NCBI RefSeq assembly: GCF_028372415.1 | Contig: NC_092875.1 | Span: forward strand, 193,232,372 to 193,296,371 | Source of the DNA: Notamacropus eugenii | Lineage: Eukaryota; Chordata; Mammalia; Diprotodontia; Macropodidae | Direction of reading: 5' to 3' | Length of the DNA stretch: 64,000 nucleotides | Shown here: piece by piece, positions 45,279-56,801 of the stretch | Position numbering within the stretch: the first letter of the stretch is position 1 | How the letters are laid out: every line of letters begins with the position of its first letter | Notes under the pieces: model-generated | Databases searched by the model: none | What the model was told of the DNA's origin: nothing | What the model saw: the letters and a program-made list of their open reading frames with translations, nothing else | Position numbers and translations under genes: made by a program

Positions 45279-47779
45279 GAAAGTTTTGTTGCTGTTGTTA
45301 AGAAAAACACATGAAGCGATTGAAACTATAATTGGGAGAGAAGCTATGACTAAACACAGAGAAAGGCAAGTTGTAAGAAAAAGAAGCTTGAAATATTCTG
45401 ACATCACTGAGATAGTATTGCTTTATTCCCATTAACTGTGAAGTGTTGCAACTAGTCACGTGAATACCACACACCTTCCAGATCATCATCATATTTTCCA
45501 CTTCCCTGCTTCATCTTAACATATCACCATTGATTGTCTCTCCACTTGTCTGTATACTTCTGTAATGCCTGTTGCCATGTTTGTTAAGACAGCACAAATA
45601 GGATAAGAATTCCATCTTAATGATTCCTATTCCATTACAGCAAGAATATGAGTAGAGGTGGTTATGTATGTTAGCAATTTTTTTCCTGTTGAAAGATTTT
45701 CTGTAGGCTATCTGAAGAAACATTCTCTGTCAGAATATCTTGTTCTTACAAGTAAGCTTGTCAATCTTTTCATCTTGGGAAGCATTCAGAATTGTTCATT
45801 GTAAATACTATAGCATCCTCCATCATCCCCTCCTCCCCATTTTGCTTTTTGTTCCACCAATTACAGCTTTCCCAGCATTCCCTTAACTTGTCTTTCCTGC
45901 TCCTCAATTTTGTACTCTTCCCAATATTTGAAATTCTCTTTGTACTTCTTTTCTAGGTCTCCACTTTTGAAGATCTAAAAGTCCCACCTCCTTCACAATG
46001 CTTTTCCCCAATATGATGATCAACTCACAAACTCATGCAGGTTATAAATAGTTATTCATGAGTCTGATGCTGGCTGATGTTAAGGTTTATTAAACAATTC
46101 CCTCTTAACTTGTAGGTCCTTCTACTAGCTTATGCACATCAGTAAGATAACCTTTAGCTTGTAAAGTCTTAGGCAAAAGGACTGGTATCTGAGTAAGAGT
46201 TAGGGGTCATGTACTAGTTCTGACCGTCAACATCTATCCCACATGGCTTTGGACTAGTCCCTTAACTTTTCTGGGAAGTTCCTTATCTGTAAAAATGATC
46301 AGATGGCCTCTAAGATCCATTATAGCTCTCAATCTATGATCCTATAATAGAGCCACACCATATGTCAAAAGGTATTCACTTCTCAGAGACCATGTAACAC
46401 AGAAATGATTGGATTCTAAGTAGGGAAAGTCTAATTTAAAGTACCTCCTCTGATCCATACTCACTCTCTGGGTAGGTCACTTGATCTCCCAGTACCCATA
46501 GACACTCTCTAAGATTATAAATTACAGAAACATTGCCATTCTGTTTTGGTGGAGAGAATCCTTTCACCAATGAAATCACAAGTCTGGAACAACAAAATAA
46601 AAGGTGCTAATCCCAGTCACTTCGATTTGCCTCAACCTATCTGGTTATTCTTTTAAGGTTCTCTGCTCTGGCTCTAACCCTTTTGTCTTTTGTTCCATTT
46701 TCCTGCTCAGAGTATAGCTAAGGAAGGGCAATTGGAGGTTTGCTTTGGGGCAGAAAATTTAGATGGTTCAAAACTTATGAACTTCTTTTCTAGAGTAGGA
46801 GGAGAAAGGAATTTGAATTCAAACACTGACTAAAGAGGGGGGAAAATATGCAGGTACTGGGTAGTTGTAAAGACATTGGACTACTTATTTACCTATTTAC
46901 TTACCCTCTCTCTTCTTCCACTTCATCTCACCCATCCCTACCAGAGGGCTTCCCTTCCCCTTTGTCCTTTTCAGGAAGAACATTCTCTTGCCCACCCCCT
47001 TCCAAAAGTAGCAACACTTTCTCTAAAAAGGTATGTTAATAACCCAAGTATTATCTTTCCTCTCACAAACTATATGGGAGGCAAGGTTGTCTAGATTTCA
47101 TTGCCTGGATGACATGATCTCCAAGGTCTCTTCCATCTTAGGAATTTCATTTCCTTCACTATCCAAGTGAATTTGCCTTAATAGCTTCATGCACTGTTTC
47201 CACATAATGTAGTTGAGTTGAGAGGGCATTCTCTGCTACTTGTCCCATCTAGTAGGGCTTATTGCAGGCAGTGATCTCCCTGAGTACTGAAATGACTAGT
47301 TACATCTCTGTTCTCATTTCATTCTGTCGAGTTCAGTTGTACACCGCCTCTCCACCGAAATCTAAGGCTTGTCCCTAAGGTCCTTAGACTCATTCTCTGA
47401 TTTAACTTTTCCCCAATATTTCAATAAATATTTGTGTGCAGTGGCTTCATCACTAGTTATGTTCAGCCTATTGCTACCCTAGAGAAGCTTATGATTACCT
47501 TGTATTCCTTTGATGCTCCAGTTAGACTCATCTGTCCTAAATAACTACCCAAGGGGAGGAGGGGAGGGAGGGGTTACAACAGCAGGTCAGATGACTTCAG
47601 TGGAAGCAGCTCTGGAGGCTACAGTGAAGATGAAGGTAGAAGCAGTAATGATTCAAGATGGATCAAGGAGTGGCAACCAAGGCTAAGGTGGAATCAGTAG
47701 ATAGTAAGGAGGAGATAGCAGAGACTAAAGCAAAGGTAGCATCATTGGTGGAAGACATCAAGGCAGAACCTAAAGAAAC
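45279..47779. other. 2.5 kb mostly unassigned
   Basis: A MIR-type SINE remnant lies at about 46190-46350 ('ggcctctaagatccattata', 'gctctcaatctatgatccta'). A pyrimidine-rich piece at 45810-46010 ('aaaagtcccacctccttcac') may be antisense L2. Bases 47570-47780 are A+G-rich with repeated 'gaggtagaagcagt'-like words. No supported gene. Confidence 0.45.
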
Positions 47780-48003
47780 AGCAGTGTTCAAATCCAACCT
47801 CAGGCACTCCCTAACTGTGTGACCCTGGGCAAGTCAGGTAAGTTCTACTTGTTTCAGTTTCTTCATCTCCAAAATGGGGATAATAGCAACACCTGCTTCC
47901 CAGGGTTGTTGTGAGAATCAAATGAGATCTTAATTGTAAAGCACTTAGAATAGTACCTGGCACATAGTAAGAATTATATAAGTATTAGCTACTATTATTA
48001 ATA
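47780..48003 (+). mobile_element. MIR-type SINE
   Basis: 'gtgttcaaatccaacctcag', 'gtgtgaccctgggcaagtca', 'gggttgttgtgagaatcaaa' and 'gtacctggcacatagtaaga'. The CORE and tail are well preserved. Confidence 0.88.
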
Positions 48004-48600
48004 CTATAACTATGCCCCAAAACATAATTCAGGAATGAATCCTCAATCAGTGATGAGGTTTGTTAAAATATTATCAGTAACATTTTGCGATTTTATTTGG
48101 TGTATAACATAATTTCCAACTTTTTTCTCAAAAATAATGTTCATAAAGTAGCATGAGCCTTCAGTAGTCTACAAATGTTTAACCTCTCTCATGCCTTACT
48201 CCCCAAATATATTTTATAATACATTTGTCACTCCTCTCTTATCTACCTTTGCGCTAATATCACTGACTATAGAAGAATGTCATTTGGAGGTACTTAAGAA
48301 TTTCTTTGCAGCATTTTTCCACATCCCAATCTTCTACAACTTATACTGTTGCAAAAATAGCAATTCTTTTCATGATGATTTTTTGGTCTATTAGGACCAC
48401 TGTCATATGAGATGACTAAGTGATGCTCCTCAAGGAGTTAACATTCCACTAGGAGAATCCATATTGTAAACAGGTAAGTACATTCATGATATAATTTGAG
48501 AAAGTGGGGACAAGACCATACAACAAAATGATTGAGGCACAGAGGAAAAGGTAACAAAGGTGAAAAAGGGGTGCATGAGAGCCCACTCAAACTAACGCTT
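48004..48600. other. No gene seen
   Basis: 'ctcctcaaggagttaacatt' near 48425 hints at family Z. Nothing else is recognised. Confidence 0.4.
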
Positions 48601-48755
48601 AGCAGCTATTGTTAAATTTTCAGCATAAGCATTTATAGCTCAGAAACTGGCAAACACTACAGATCAAAACTGGATTTGCTGTTTTGTTGATTGTCTGGAC
48701 TTATGAAAGTGATGGAGAAAATATTAATGATGCAAATTAAACTTAAAATTATATC
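48601..48755 (+). repeat. Unclassified repeat family Y, copy 2
   Basis: 'ttgttaaattttcagcataa', 'gcatttatagctcagaaact' and 'ggagaaaatattaatgatgc' match 42795-42930 in order and spacing. Confidence 0.65.
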
Positions 48756-48832
48756 ATGTGTATTTCTATATCTATATAATCTATATTTCTATAGTTATCT
48801 ATCTATGTATCTATTTATCTATCTATATCAAT
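48756..48832. repeat. (TATC)n simple repeat
   Basis: Imperfect TATC/TATA units. Family Y sequence may continue beyond it ('atttatcagcacaacttggg'). Confidence 0.9.
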
Positions 48833-49079
48833 TGCTAAAGATTTATCAGCACAACTTGGGTGAGGAAACCATTCCTGGGATGGAATTCTGTTAATTACAA
48901 GTATACTATGAAAATGGAAAATGAAGCATATTGGCAGTCCAGTTGCTCTCTTAGGCACTTTACTTCGCTATCTTTGGGAATTCTACTTTGTGAGGGTTTT
49001 CTTAGGGGATTTGTTAGGAAATGTCTGCTGTGCCAAAATAAAATATTTCATAAAAAAACTGTAAATCTAATCAGTTGAA

Positions 49080-49695
49080 GGACCAATACAACATATCATT
49101 ATTTCCTAAGTGAATTTATAGATTAATCTGTCTATATTCTATACCAATTAAAATATCAATATCTTACTTCATATAATTATATAAAATGATAACAAAATAT
49201 ATATATAAGGCAAAAATTTCAAAAAGAACTATGAAGGAATTAGAGGATTTGTCTATAAGATTTTTTAAATCTTATAAAATAGTAATTATCAAAACTATAT
49301 GACATCAAATTTTTTAAAAGAAAGTTAATCTATGATACAGAATACAAATCCAAAAATATCCCCCCTCTCTCTTTCTCATTGCTCTCTCTTTTCCTTTCCC
49401 CCTTTATTTCTGAGTCTAAATTCAAAAATGAGTTTAAATTCACAGACCATGCTACATATTACAATAAATTTAGTTAGAATAGTGATGTTTAAACTTTTTA
49501 AATTATAAGAATTAGAAAAAAAGAATAATTCATCTCAGTTGTGAAGAAGAGAAAGTTCTCATATGTAGAAAAATGAGAAAATTATTCGAGACAAAATAGA
49601 TGGATTTAATTATATTTTTAAACTCTTGAGCAACAAAGCTAATCTACTTAAAAATAAAAGAAAGGAAGAAAATCTTTGAGATATATATGTACAGA
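49080..49695 (+). mobile_element. Decayed L1 ORF2, sense
   Basis: 'taccaattaaaatatcaata', 'aaatagtaattatcaaaact', 'gacaaaatagatggatttaa' and 'cttgagcaacaaagctaatc' follow the L1 ORF2 C-terminal half. No reading frame survives. Confidence 0.65.
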
Positions 49696-49744
49696 TCATA
49701 AATTTATAAGATTAATACATATTTACCAATGGATTATGACTATA

Positions 49745-50098
49745 GGATATGAACAATTTCATTCTTAATGAATTTTATTGATATCTTTTGATTTTGCTTA
49801 ACCTACACTCCTCCCCTCTGTCTCTCCCTACCCTTCTTAAGAAAGTAATCCTTATGTAACATCTTACATATATAATTATAATAATTCACAACTCCCCTAA
49901 TAATGCATCAATGTGCCTATCTTTCTCCTCCAACACTGACGATATTTCTCTTATGTCATCTTTGCCAAGTTGTTAGGTGTCACAGGTGAAGCCTTGTGAT
50001 TATTTTAACTTGCATTTCACTTGTTATTAATGACAGGGCATTTGTTTCATATGATTAATTCACAATTCTTCTGAGAACTGTTTTGAACATGTCATTTT
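49745..50098 (-). mobile_element. L1 3' end, antisense
   Basis: 'tttattgatatcttttgatt', 'tttgccaagttgttaggtgt', 'acttgcatttcacttgttat' and 'cttctgagaactgttttgaa' follow the complement of the L1 3' UTR and ORF2 end. It lies between two sense L1 pieces (49080-49695 and 50100-50280), which suggests insertion into that older L1. Confidence 0.65.
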
Positions 50099-50099
50099 C

Positions 50100-50280
50100 A
50101 AAAGAAGAAACATAAATATTATAATTAATGTTTTCTTTAAATAATTTGAACTGTTCACAGAGAAATATAAAACATCTTTGATACCATCTTACACCCCCAA
50201 GATTAGCAAAAACACTTAAAACTAAAAATATCAGTACTGGTGGAGATGTGAAAAAATAGGAACTCTCATATATTTCCAGA
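50100..50280 (+). mobile_element. Decayed L1 ORF2, sense (continuation)
   Basis: 'accatcttacacccccaaga', 'ttagcaaaaacacttaaaac' and 'tactggtggagatgtgaaaa' are the sense C-terminal ORF2 region. Confidence 0.6.
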
Positions 50281-50282
50281 GT

Positions 50283-50510
50283 TATCTATAACACTTTGTA
50301 GAATCATAAATTATCAGAGTTACCAGGCATCAGAGAGGCCAGCTAGTCCAACCCCTACCAGAAAGAAGCTGTACTGTAACATTTATGACAAGAGGTCATC
50401 CGGTCTCTTCTTGAAGACCTTCAAATAAGGGGAACTCTGACACTTTCAAGGTAATCCATTCCACTTTTAGATAGCACTTTTTCTTTTGCCCCTTCCTTCA
50501 ATTCAACCCT
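50283..50510 (-). mobile_element. L3/CR1 3' end, antisense
   Basis: 'ggccagctagtccaacccct', 'caagaggtcatccggtctct', 'tcttgaagaccttcaaataa' and 'aatccattccacttttagat' are the complement of the L3 3' end. Confidence 0.8.
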
Positions 50511-50514
50511 ACTT

Positions 50515-50742
50515 CTTGTTGTCATTGCCCAATCATTTTCAGTCATGTCCAACTCTTCATGACCCCCATTTGGGATTTTCTTGGCAAAGATTCTGGAGTG
50601 ACTTGTCATTTCCTTCTCCAGTTCACTTTAGAGATGAGGAAACTGAGGTAAATAATTTGCCCAGAGTCATATAGCTAGTATGTGTCCAAAGCCAGATTTG
50701 AACTTATGATAATGAGTCTTTCTGACTCCAGGCATAATTGCT
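50515..50742 (-). mobile_element. tRNA-derived marsupial SINE (MAR1-type), antisense
   Basis: 'atcattttcagtcatgtcca', 'cccatttgggattttcttgg', 'cagttcactttagagatgag' and 'gccagatttgaacttatgat'. Confidence 0.9.
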
Positions 50743-51394
50743 TCTGTCTCTCCATTGATCTTCACCCAAATGCTCTCCACCACATTGTGGTGTTTTCCCC
50801 CTGCCTGAAGCCTCCCCCTCATAACCAATAAGTTACTGAATTGATAATTAATTTATGAAATTATGAAATAAGTGCAGACACATCCCTTTCTTTGGGTACT
50901 CACTAAGAAAGACTATGACTAGCAGTGGAAAATAGGCCTATAATCACAGTTTAATAACCACAGAAAGCAGAAGGGCAAAACAAAAAAAGCACAGAACATA
51001 CGGAGAAAAGTGGCAAATGAATTCAGAGACAGACAGCATGAGGACAGAAGACGGGGAGGGAGAGAGGCAGACAGTATCATTCATGTAACCATGATTAGAG
51101 TTGGGAGCACTAGGCAGCATGGAGAAGAATGCTCAAGAACACTTCTCATTTTTATAGGTCTCATTTTTATAGCATTCTGGGAGGCTCAGACCAGCTCTGC
51201 TCTGCACCACCTTGGGGTTAGTTCACCAACATATCAAAATCTTTTCAAAGTTAAGGACGATGTATATGTGACTTCCAGGTTACTCTTTGCAATATTATTT
51301 CTTGCTATTGAAACTTTTTATTGATCACTCATAAACTCACTATACTAACAAGAAGGGGAAGGGGATCAGGGGATCAGAACAAGACACAATTTTA
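50743..51394. other. No gene seen
   Basis: The plus frame at 51010-51324 (104 codons) includes a short hydrophobic run, LIFIGLIFIAF, but has no homology that I recognise. Not supported as a gene. Confidence 0.4.
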
Positions 51395-52535
51395 ACAGTT
51401 ACTACATCTGGCCAATGGTACCTCCACCACATCTCTCACATCTATGCACTTTCCATATAATCTGTCACAACCAGAGCATACACTTTTATCATTTCTTGCC
51501 TTGACTATGGACACAGTCTCCAGATTGGTCTCCTGTTTTCCAGTATCTCTTTCTTCTAATTTAGTCTCTTTGTAGTTGCCAAAATAAAAACAAATCTCAC
51601 TCCCCTGATCCATAAACTTCAGTGGTTCCCAAGTGTCTAGGATAAAATACAAATTCCTTATTTTGGAATTTAAAGCCCTCTCTAATCTGGCTCCAGCCCA
51701 CCTTTCCAGGTTTATTACACATTTCTTCCTTTCAAATACTTTACATTTCAGCCTTACTGTACGGGTTGCTGCTCCTCAGACTTTATACTACACCTCCAGC
51801 TTCCATGTCTTTGCATAGTCTGATCTTTGTGCAGCCTCACCTCCATTAGAATTCCTAATTTCCTTCAGATCTTACCTCATGTACCATCTTCTGAAGAACA
51901 GTTTTTCCTCTGATCTCCACCCCACAGCTTTTTAAGATTCAGTAACTTTATTCCTATTAACTGGTATTGCCTTCTGGGAGGCATATACTTCAGCCTCATC
52001 AGCATAGCAAGCAATTTGTGACACCGCTGCTAAGGCATTTTGCATTTCACCTTGGCATTTAACTGTCCAAACAAGTTCTGGTAAATGTTTTCTGGCAAAA
52101 TGGATAGAGTTTGTCATTTTTTTTTCGGGAGAAGAGGGAGACATCTTCTTCAGGATCATTGGAGTAATTGCTAAGAACTCTTCCTTTGACGACATTCAAC
52201 TCTTACCAAAAGGACCCAGAACCTCTAGAGCCCTAGAAATTACAAAGTTGCCTCAAAACCTGTTACACAGGATAGTAGGTAATCACCAAAGACCAGGAAA
52301 GGAAAAAAAGTGAAAAAGGTAAGCAAGGACTTGGGCATATACCCACTGATCCCTTTTATAATATCATTTTCTTCCTCGTCTTTAAATTATCATTCATTTA
52401 TTTATTTGTTGTATCATTTCCCTTTCCTTCTCCCATAGAATGTTAGTTTATTGAGGACTGTTTTATTTGTCTCCAGAGCCTAGTAAATAAAATGATGAGT
52501 ACCCAATAAATGCTTACTGATTTGTTTTGGATAGA
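51395..52535 (-). mobile_element. L2 LINE 3' end, antisense, split by an insert
   Basis: 'cagattggtctcctgttttc', 'ttaaagccctctctaatctg', 'cctcatgtaccatcttctga' and, beyond the insert, 'tagtttattgaggactgttt' and 'acccaataaatgcttactga'. The L2 is interrupted at about 51935-52345. Confidence 0.8.
51935..52345 (-). pseudogene. Unidentified retrocopy-like insert with an 87-codon frame
   Basis: Inserted into the antisense L2. On the minus strand a frame opens at 52195 (MSSKEEFLAITPMILKKM...) and closes at 51932 (...NRNKVTES), with a stop codon just before its ATG. The mRNA-like features are AATAAA on the minus strand within the last codons (about 51950) and a short A-run straight after the stop, as at the 3' end of a processed transcript. 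The predicted protein is mildly charged with a central ARKHLPELVWTVKCQGEM stretch. I do not recognise the parent gene and I find no clear target duplication. It could instead be unique sequence or an unknown repeat. Confidence 0.4.
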
Positions 52536-52549
52536 TGGAAATGTATTGC

Positions 52550-53282
52550 ATAGATGGAATTTATATAATCATTTCAAAATATAATCTGGCACTATAAATT
52601 AAAAGTTACAGAAATGATCATTCCCCTTAATCCAGTTATCCTACTACTCAGATTATATCCTAAAGATACTATTAAAACTTTCAGAAAGTGCATTATAGTA
52701 GAAAGGGTGTTGGACTTGCAGTCAGTTGCAAATCTATGTTGCTATGATGTATTTGTACAAAGTATTCATAGCTGCCTCATTTATAATAGTAACAACAAAT
52801 ATTTAGAAATAACTTATGTGTCTAGAAATTGTGGAATAGTTGAACGAGCTGTGAAGCAGTGTTGGATGATGGATAGAATGCTGAATTTAGAGGCAGAAAA
52901 ATGTGGATTCAAGTTTCACTTCTAGCTCTGTTACCCTTAGCAAGTCACTTAACCTAAGCGTCAGTTTTTCCATCTGTAAAATGGGATTATAATATTTGTA
53001 GTGCCTACTTCACAGGGTCGTTGTCTGAATCAAATGATACAATATATGTAAAGTGCTCCTACAAACTTTAAGTATGACATAAATGTCATATTATTATAGC
53101 AATGCAACAAATACTAAATTACAAAAAATTACAAATTTGAAAAACAAAGAAATAAGGAAAGATATACATAGTGATAAAAACTGAAATACATATAATTAGG
53201 CAAACATGCACATTATCTATAAATATACAAGAACAGCAGCAACCAAAATTTGTAAGTACATAGGTATAAATGAGATTGAAAT
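52550..53282 (+). mobile_element. Decayed L1 3' end, sense, with SINE insertions
   Basis: 'tccagttatcctactactca', 'gattatatcctaaagatact' and 'catttataatagtaacaaca' are L1 ORF2 C-terminal sequence. A SINE head lies at about 52690-52725 and a MIR at 52850-53095; L1-like sequence resumes to about 53280. Confidence 0.6.
52850..53098 (+). mobile_element. MIR-type SINE
   Basis: 'gtggattcaagtttcacttc', 'gcaagtcacttaacctaagc', 'cacagggtcgttgtctgaat' and 'atgtaaagtgctcctacaaa'. Nearly full length. Confidence 0.85.
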
Positions 53283-53284
53283 GC

Positions 53285-53520
53285 AGTGACTAGAACACTG
53301 GATCTAGAGTCAGGAAGACCTGAATTCAAATCTTGTCTCCAATGTTTACTATGTGACCATAGGCAAGTCATTTAACCTCTCTCATCCTAAGTTTTCTTAC
53401 TATAAAATGGATATAGTAATAATATCAATCTTCCAGAGATGTTGTGAGGATAAAATGAGATATCTGAAAAACACATTCTAAACCCTACATTGTTATAGAA
53501 ATGCTATTTATGGTTATTAC
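53285..53520 (+). mobile_element. MIR-type SINE
   Basis: 'gtcaggaagacctgaattca', 'gcaagtcatttaacctctct' and 'agagatgttgtgaggataaa'. Nearly full length. Confidence 0.87.
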
Positions 53521-53554
53521 TAAGCAAAATTTCATTGCTATTACATTATTACTT

Positions 53555-53770
53555 TTTTGTTTAAATGGAGTCTTCTCTGACATCCCCACTATTATCATTT
53601 TCTCTAATTAAGTAGCCTTGTAATTACCTCTTTGTGTACTTGTCATATCCCCTCACTTATCTCTTTCACACCCAGTAGAGTGTAAACTCTTCTTTTGTCT
53701 CCGTATTCCAGTATATAACACAGTGCTTTGCATATGATGTGATTAATAAATGTTTACTGAACTAAACTGT
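53555..53770 (-). mobile_element. L2 LINE 3' end, antisense
   Basis: 'tctctgacatccccactatt', 'gtgtaaactcttcttttgtc', 'cagtgctttgcatatgatg' and 'ttaataaatgtttactgaac'. Confidence 0.75.
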
Positions 53771-53870
53771 CAAACTGTAAGTAGATGTCATTTGATAATT
53801 TTATTGGGTATTGCATTCTTTATTTTATTTACTTGTTTGTATTTGCAGAGATTTTTATGAATTTCTAATA

Positions 53871-53892
53871 AGAAGGAAGGAAGGAAGGAATG
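53871..53892. repeat. Short (GGAA)n
   Basis: Five GGAA units just before the L3 cluster. Confidence 0.85.
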
Positions 53893-55506
53893 AACAAATG
53901 AGCAAATAAAAAGAGGAAATAAAGGAATTAGAGCACTGCGAGGGACCTCAGTGGCCACCTAGATGATCCTCTACCCAAAGGGAATCTCTACTATAACATA
54001 TTCATTAAGCTATCATCCAGCCTCTGCTTGAAGTCCTCTAAAACAGGGAAGTTCACCACCTCTGAAGGAATTCCATTCCAATTTTATACAGGTTTAATCT
54101 TTAGGAAGTTTTATTTTCCACCCTGATATCAAACCTAAATTATCCTTTTCATAGCTTCCACCAATTGCTTCTGATTCTATCATTTGGGGCCATGCTGAAC
54201 AAATCTATTCTTTACACAAGAGCTTTTCAAATTTTTTTTTACCTATTATTATTGTTATTTTGTTTTCAGTGATGTACAATCATTTCCATATATTTTAGAT
54301 TTTTTTCCCTTCCCTCCCTCCCTTCCCCTCTACCTTCCCATACCCTCCCTGAGATGGCATACAGTTTTATATAGGTTCTACACATACATTCCTATTAAAT
54401 ATCTTACTCATGTTGCACAGAAGAATTAAAATGAATGAGAGAAATCATAAAACAAACCAAAACGTAATACAAAAGAAAATGATCTGCTTCATTCTGCAAT
54501 TGAATTCCGTGGTTCTTTCTCTGGATGTGGAAGGTGTTTTGCCTTAAGAGACCATTGGGAATTATTCAAGTCCTCACATTGCAACAAAATACTAAGTCTA
54601 CAAGAAAAATTCCTTGTACACTGTGGTTGTTGCTGTGTACAAAATTCTCCTGGTTCTGCTCCTTTCTTTTTTTTTTTTTTAAATTAATTAATTTATTTAA
54701 CTTTTAACATTCATTTTCACAAAATTTTGGGTTCCAAATTTTCTCCCCATTTGTCCCCTCCCACCACCCCAAAACACCAAGCATTCTAATTGCCCCTATC
54801 ACCAATCTGCTCTCTCTTCTATCTTCCCTCCCTTCCCTTGTCCCCATCTTCTCTTTTGTCCTGTAGGGCCAGATAATTTTCTATACCCCATTACCTGTAT
54901 TTCTTATGTCCTAGTAGTAAAAACAGAACTTGACAGTTGTTCCTAAAACTTTGAATTCCAATTTCTCTTCATCCCTCCCTCCCCACCCATTCCCTTTGGA
55001 AAGCAAGCAATTCAATACAGGCCATATCTGTGTAGTTTTGCAAATGACTCCCATAATAGTCGTGTTGTGTAAGACTAACTATATTTCCCTCCATCCTATC
55101 CTGCCCCATATTGCTTCTATTCTCTCTTTTGATCCTGTCCCTCCCCAAGAGTGTTGACTTCAAATTGCTCCCTCTTCCCATTGCCCTCCCTTCCATCATC
55201 CCTCCCACCCTGCTTATCCCCTTCTCCCCCACTTTCCTGTATTGTAAGATAGGTTTTCATACCAAAATGAGTGTGCATTTTATTCCTTCCTTTAGTCAAA
55301 TGTGATGAGAGTAAACTTCATGTTTTTCTCTCACCTCCCCTCTTTTTTCCCTCCCCTAAAAAGTCTTGTGCTTGCCTCTTTTATGAGAGATAATTTGCCC
55401 CATTACATTTCTCCCTTTCTCCTCCCATATATTTCTCTCTCACTGCTTAATTTCATTTTTTAAAGATATGATCCCATCCTATTCAATTCACTCTGTGCTC
55501 TCTGTC

Positions 55507-55550
<44 letters not shown>

Positions 55551-55688
55551 TGTAATCCCACCAACTACCCAGATACTGAAAAGTTTCAAGAGTTACAAAT
55601 ATTATCATTCCATGTAGGAATGTAAACAGTTCAACTTTAGTAAATCCCTTATGACTTCTCTTTGCTGTTTACCTTTTCATGCTTCTCT

Positions 55689-56801
55689 TCATTCTTGTGT
55701 TTGAAAGTCAAATTTTCTTTTCAGCTCTGGTCTTTTCATCAAGAATGCTTGAAAGTCCTCTATTTCATTGAAAGACCAATTTTTCCCCTGAAGTATTATA
55801 GTCCGTTTTGCTGGGTAGGTGATTCTTGGTTTTAGTCCTACTTCCTTTGACTTCTGGAATATCATATTCCACGCCCTTCACTCCCTTAATGTAGAAGCTG
55901 CTAAATCTTGTGTTATCCTGATTGTATTCCCACAATACTTGAACTGTTTCTTTCTAGATGCTTGCAATATTTTCTCCTCGACCAGGGAACTCTGGAATTT
56001 GGCCACAATGTTCCTAAGAGTTTATCTTTTTGGATCTCTTTCAGGCAGTGATTGGTGGATTCCTTGAATACTTATTTTGCCCTCTGGTTCTAGAATCTCA
56101 GGGCAGTTTTCCTTGATAATTTCATGAAAGATGATATCTAGGCTCTTTTTTTGATCATGGCTTTCAGGTAGGCCCATAATTTTTAAATTGTCTCTCCTGG
56201 ATCTATTCTCCAGGTCAGTTGTTTTTCCAATGAGATATTTCACATTATCTTCCATTTTTTCATTCTTTTGGTTTTGTTTTGTGATTTCTTGGTTTCTCAT
56301 AAAGTCATTAGCCTCCATCTGTTCCATTCTAATTTTGAAAGAACTATTTTCTTCAGTGAGCTTTTGAACCTCCTTTTCCATTTGGCTAATTCTGCTTTCT
56401 AAAGCCTTCTTCTCCTCATTGGCTTTTTGAACCTCTTTTGCCAATTGAGTTAGCCTATTTTTCAAGGTGTTATTTTCATCAGCATTTTTTTGGATCTCCT
56501 TTAGCAAGGTGTTGACCTGCTTTTCATGCTTTTCTTGCATCTCTCTCAATTCTCTTCCCAGTTTTTCCTCCACCTCTCTAACTTGATTTTCAAAATCCTT
56601 TTTGAGCTCTTCCATGGCCTGAGCCCACTGAATATTTATTTTGTCTGTTTGGGATACAGAAGCCTTGATGTTTATGTCTTTCCCAGATGGTAAGCATTGT
56701 TCTTCCTCATCTGAGAAGATGGGAGGAGATATCTGTTCACCAAGAAACAAACCTTCTCTGGTCTTATTTTTTTTCCCTTTTCTGGTCATTTTCTCAGCCA
56801 A
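55689..56801 (-). pseudogene. HAL1 ORF1 (L1 ORF1p-like RNA-binding protein), two stops
   Basis: The frame from ATG 56801 to the final stop at 55691-55689 is 370 codons with no frameshift. Two internal stops interrupt it: TAA at 56024-56022 (codon 260) and TGA at 55880-55878 (codon 308). Residues 1-50 are basic, then acidic; 55-200 form a long coiled coil of heptads (EELKKDFENQVREVEEK); the RNA-recognition domain starts near 203 (RRDNLKIMGLPE) and ends at HQSLPERDPKR; the C-terminal domain follows after the first stop (NIVAKFQS, RKKQFKY, IRITQDL, LKPRITYPAK). L1 ORF1p is a trimeric nucleic-acid chaperone that coats L1 RNA. So few breaks suggest a relatively recent insertion. Confidence 0.85.
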
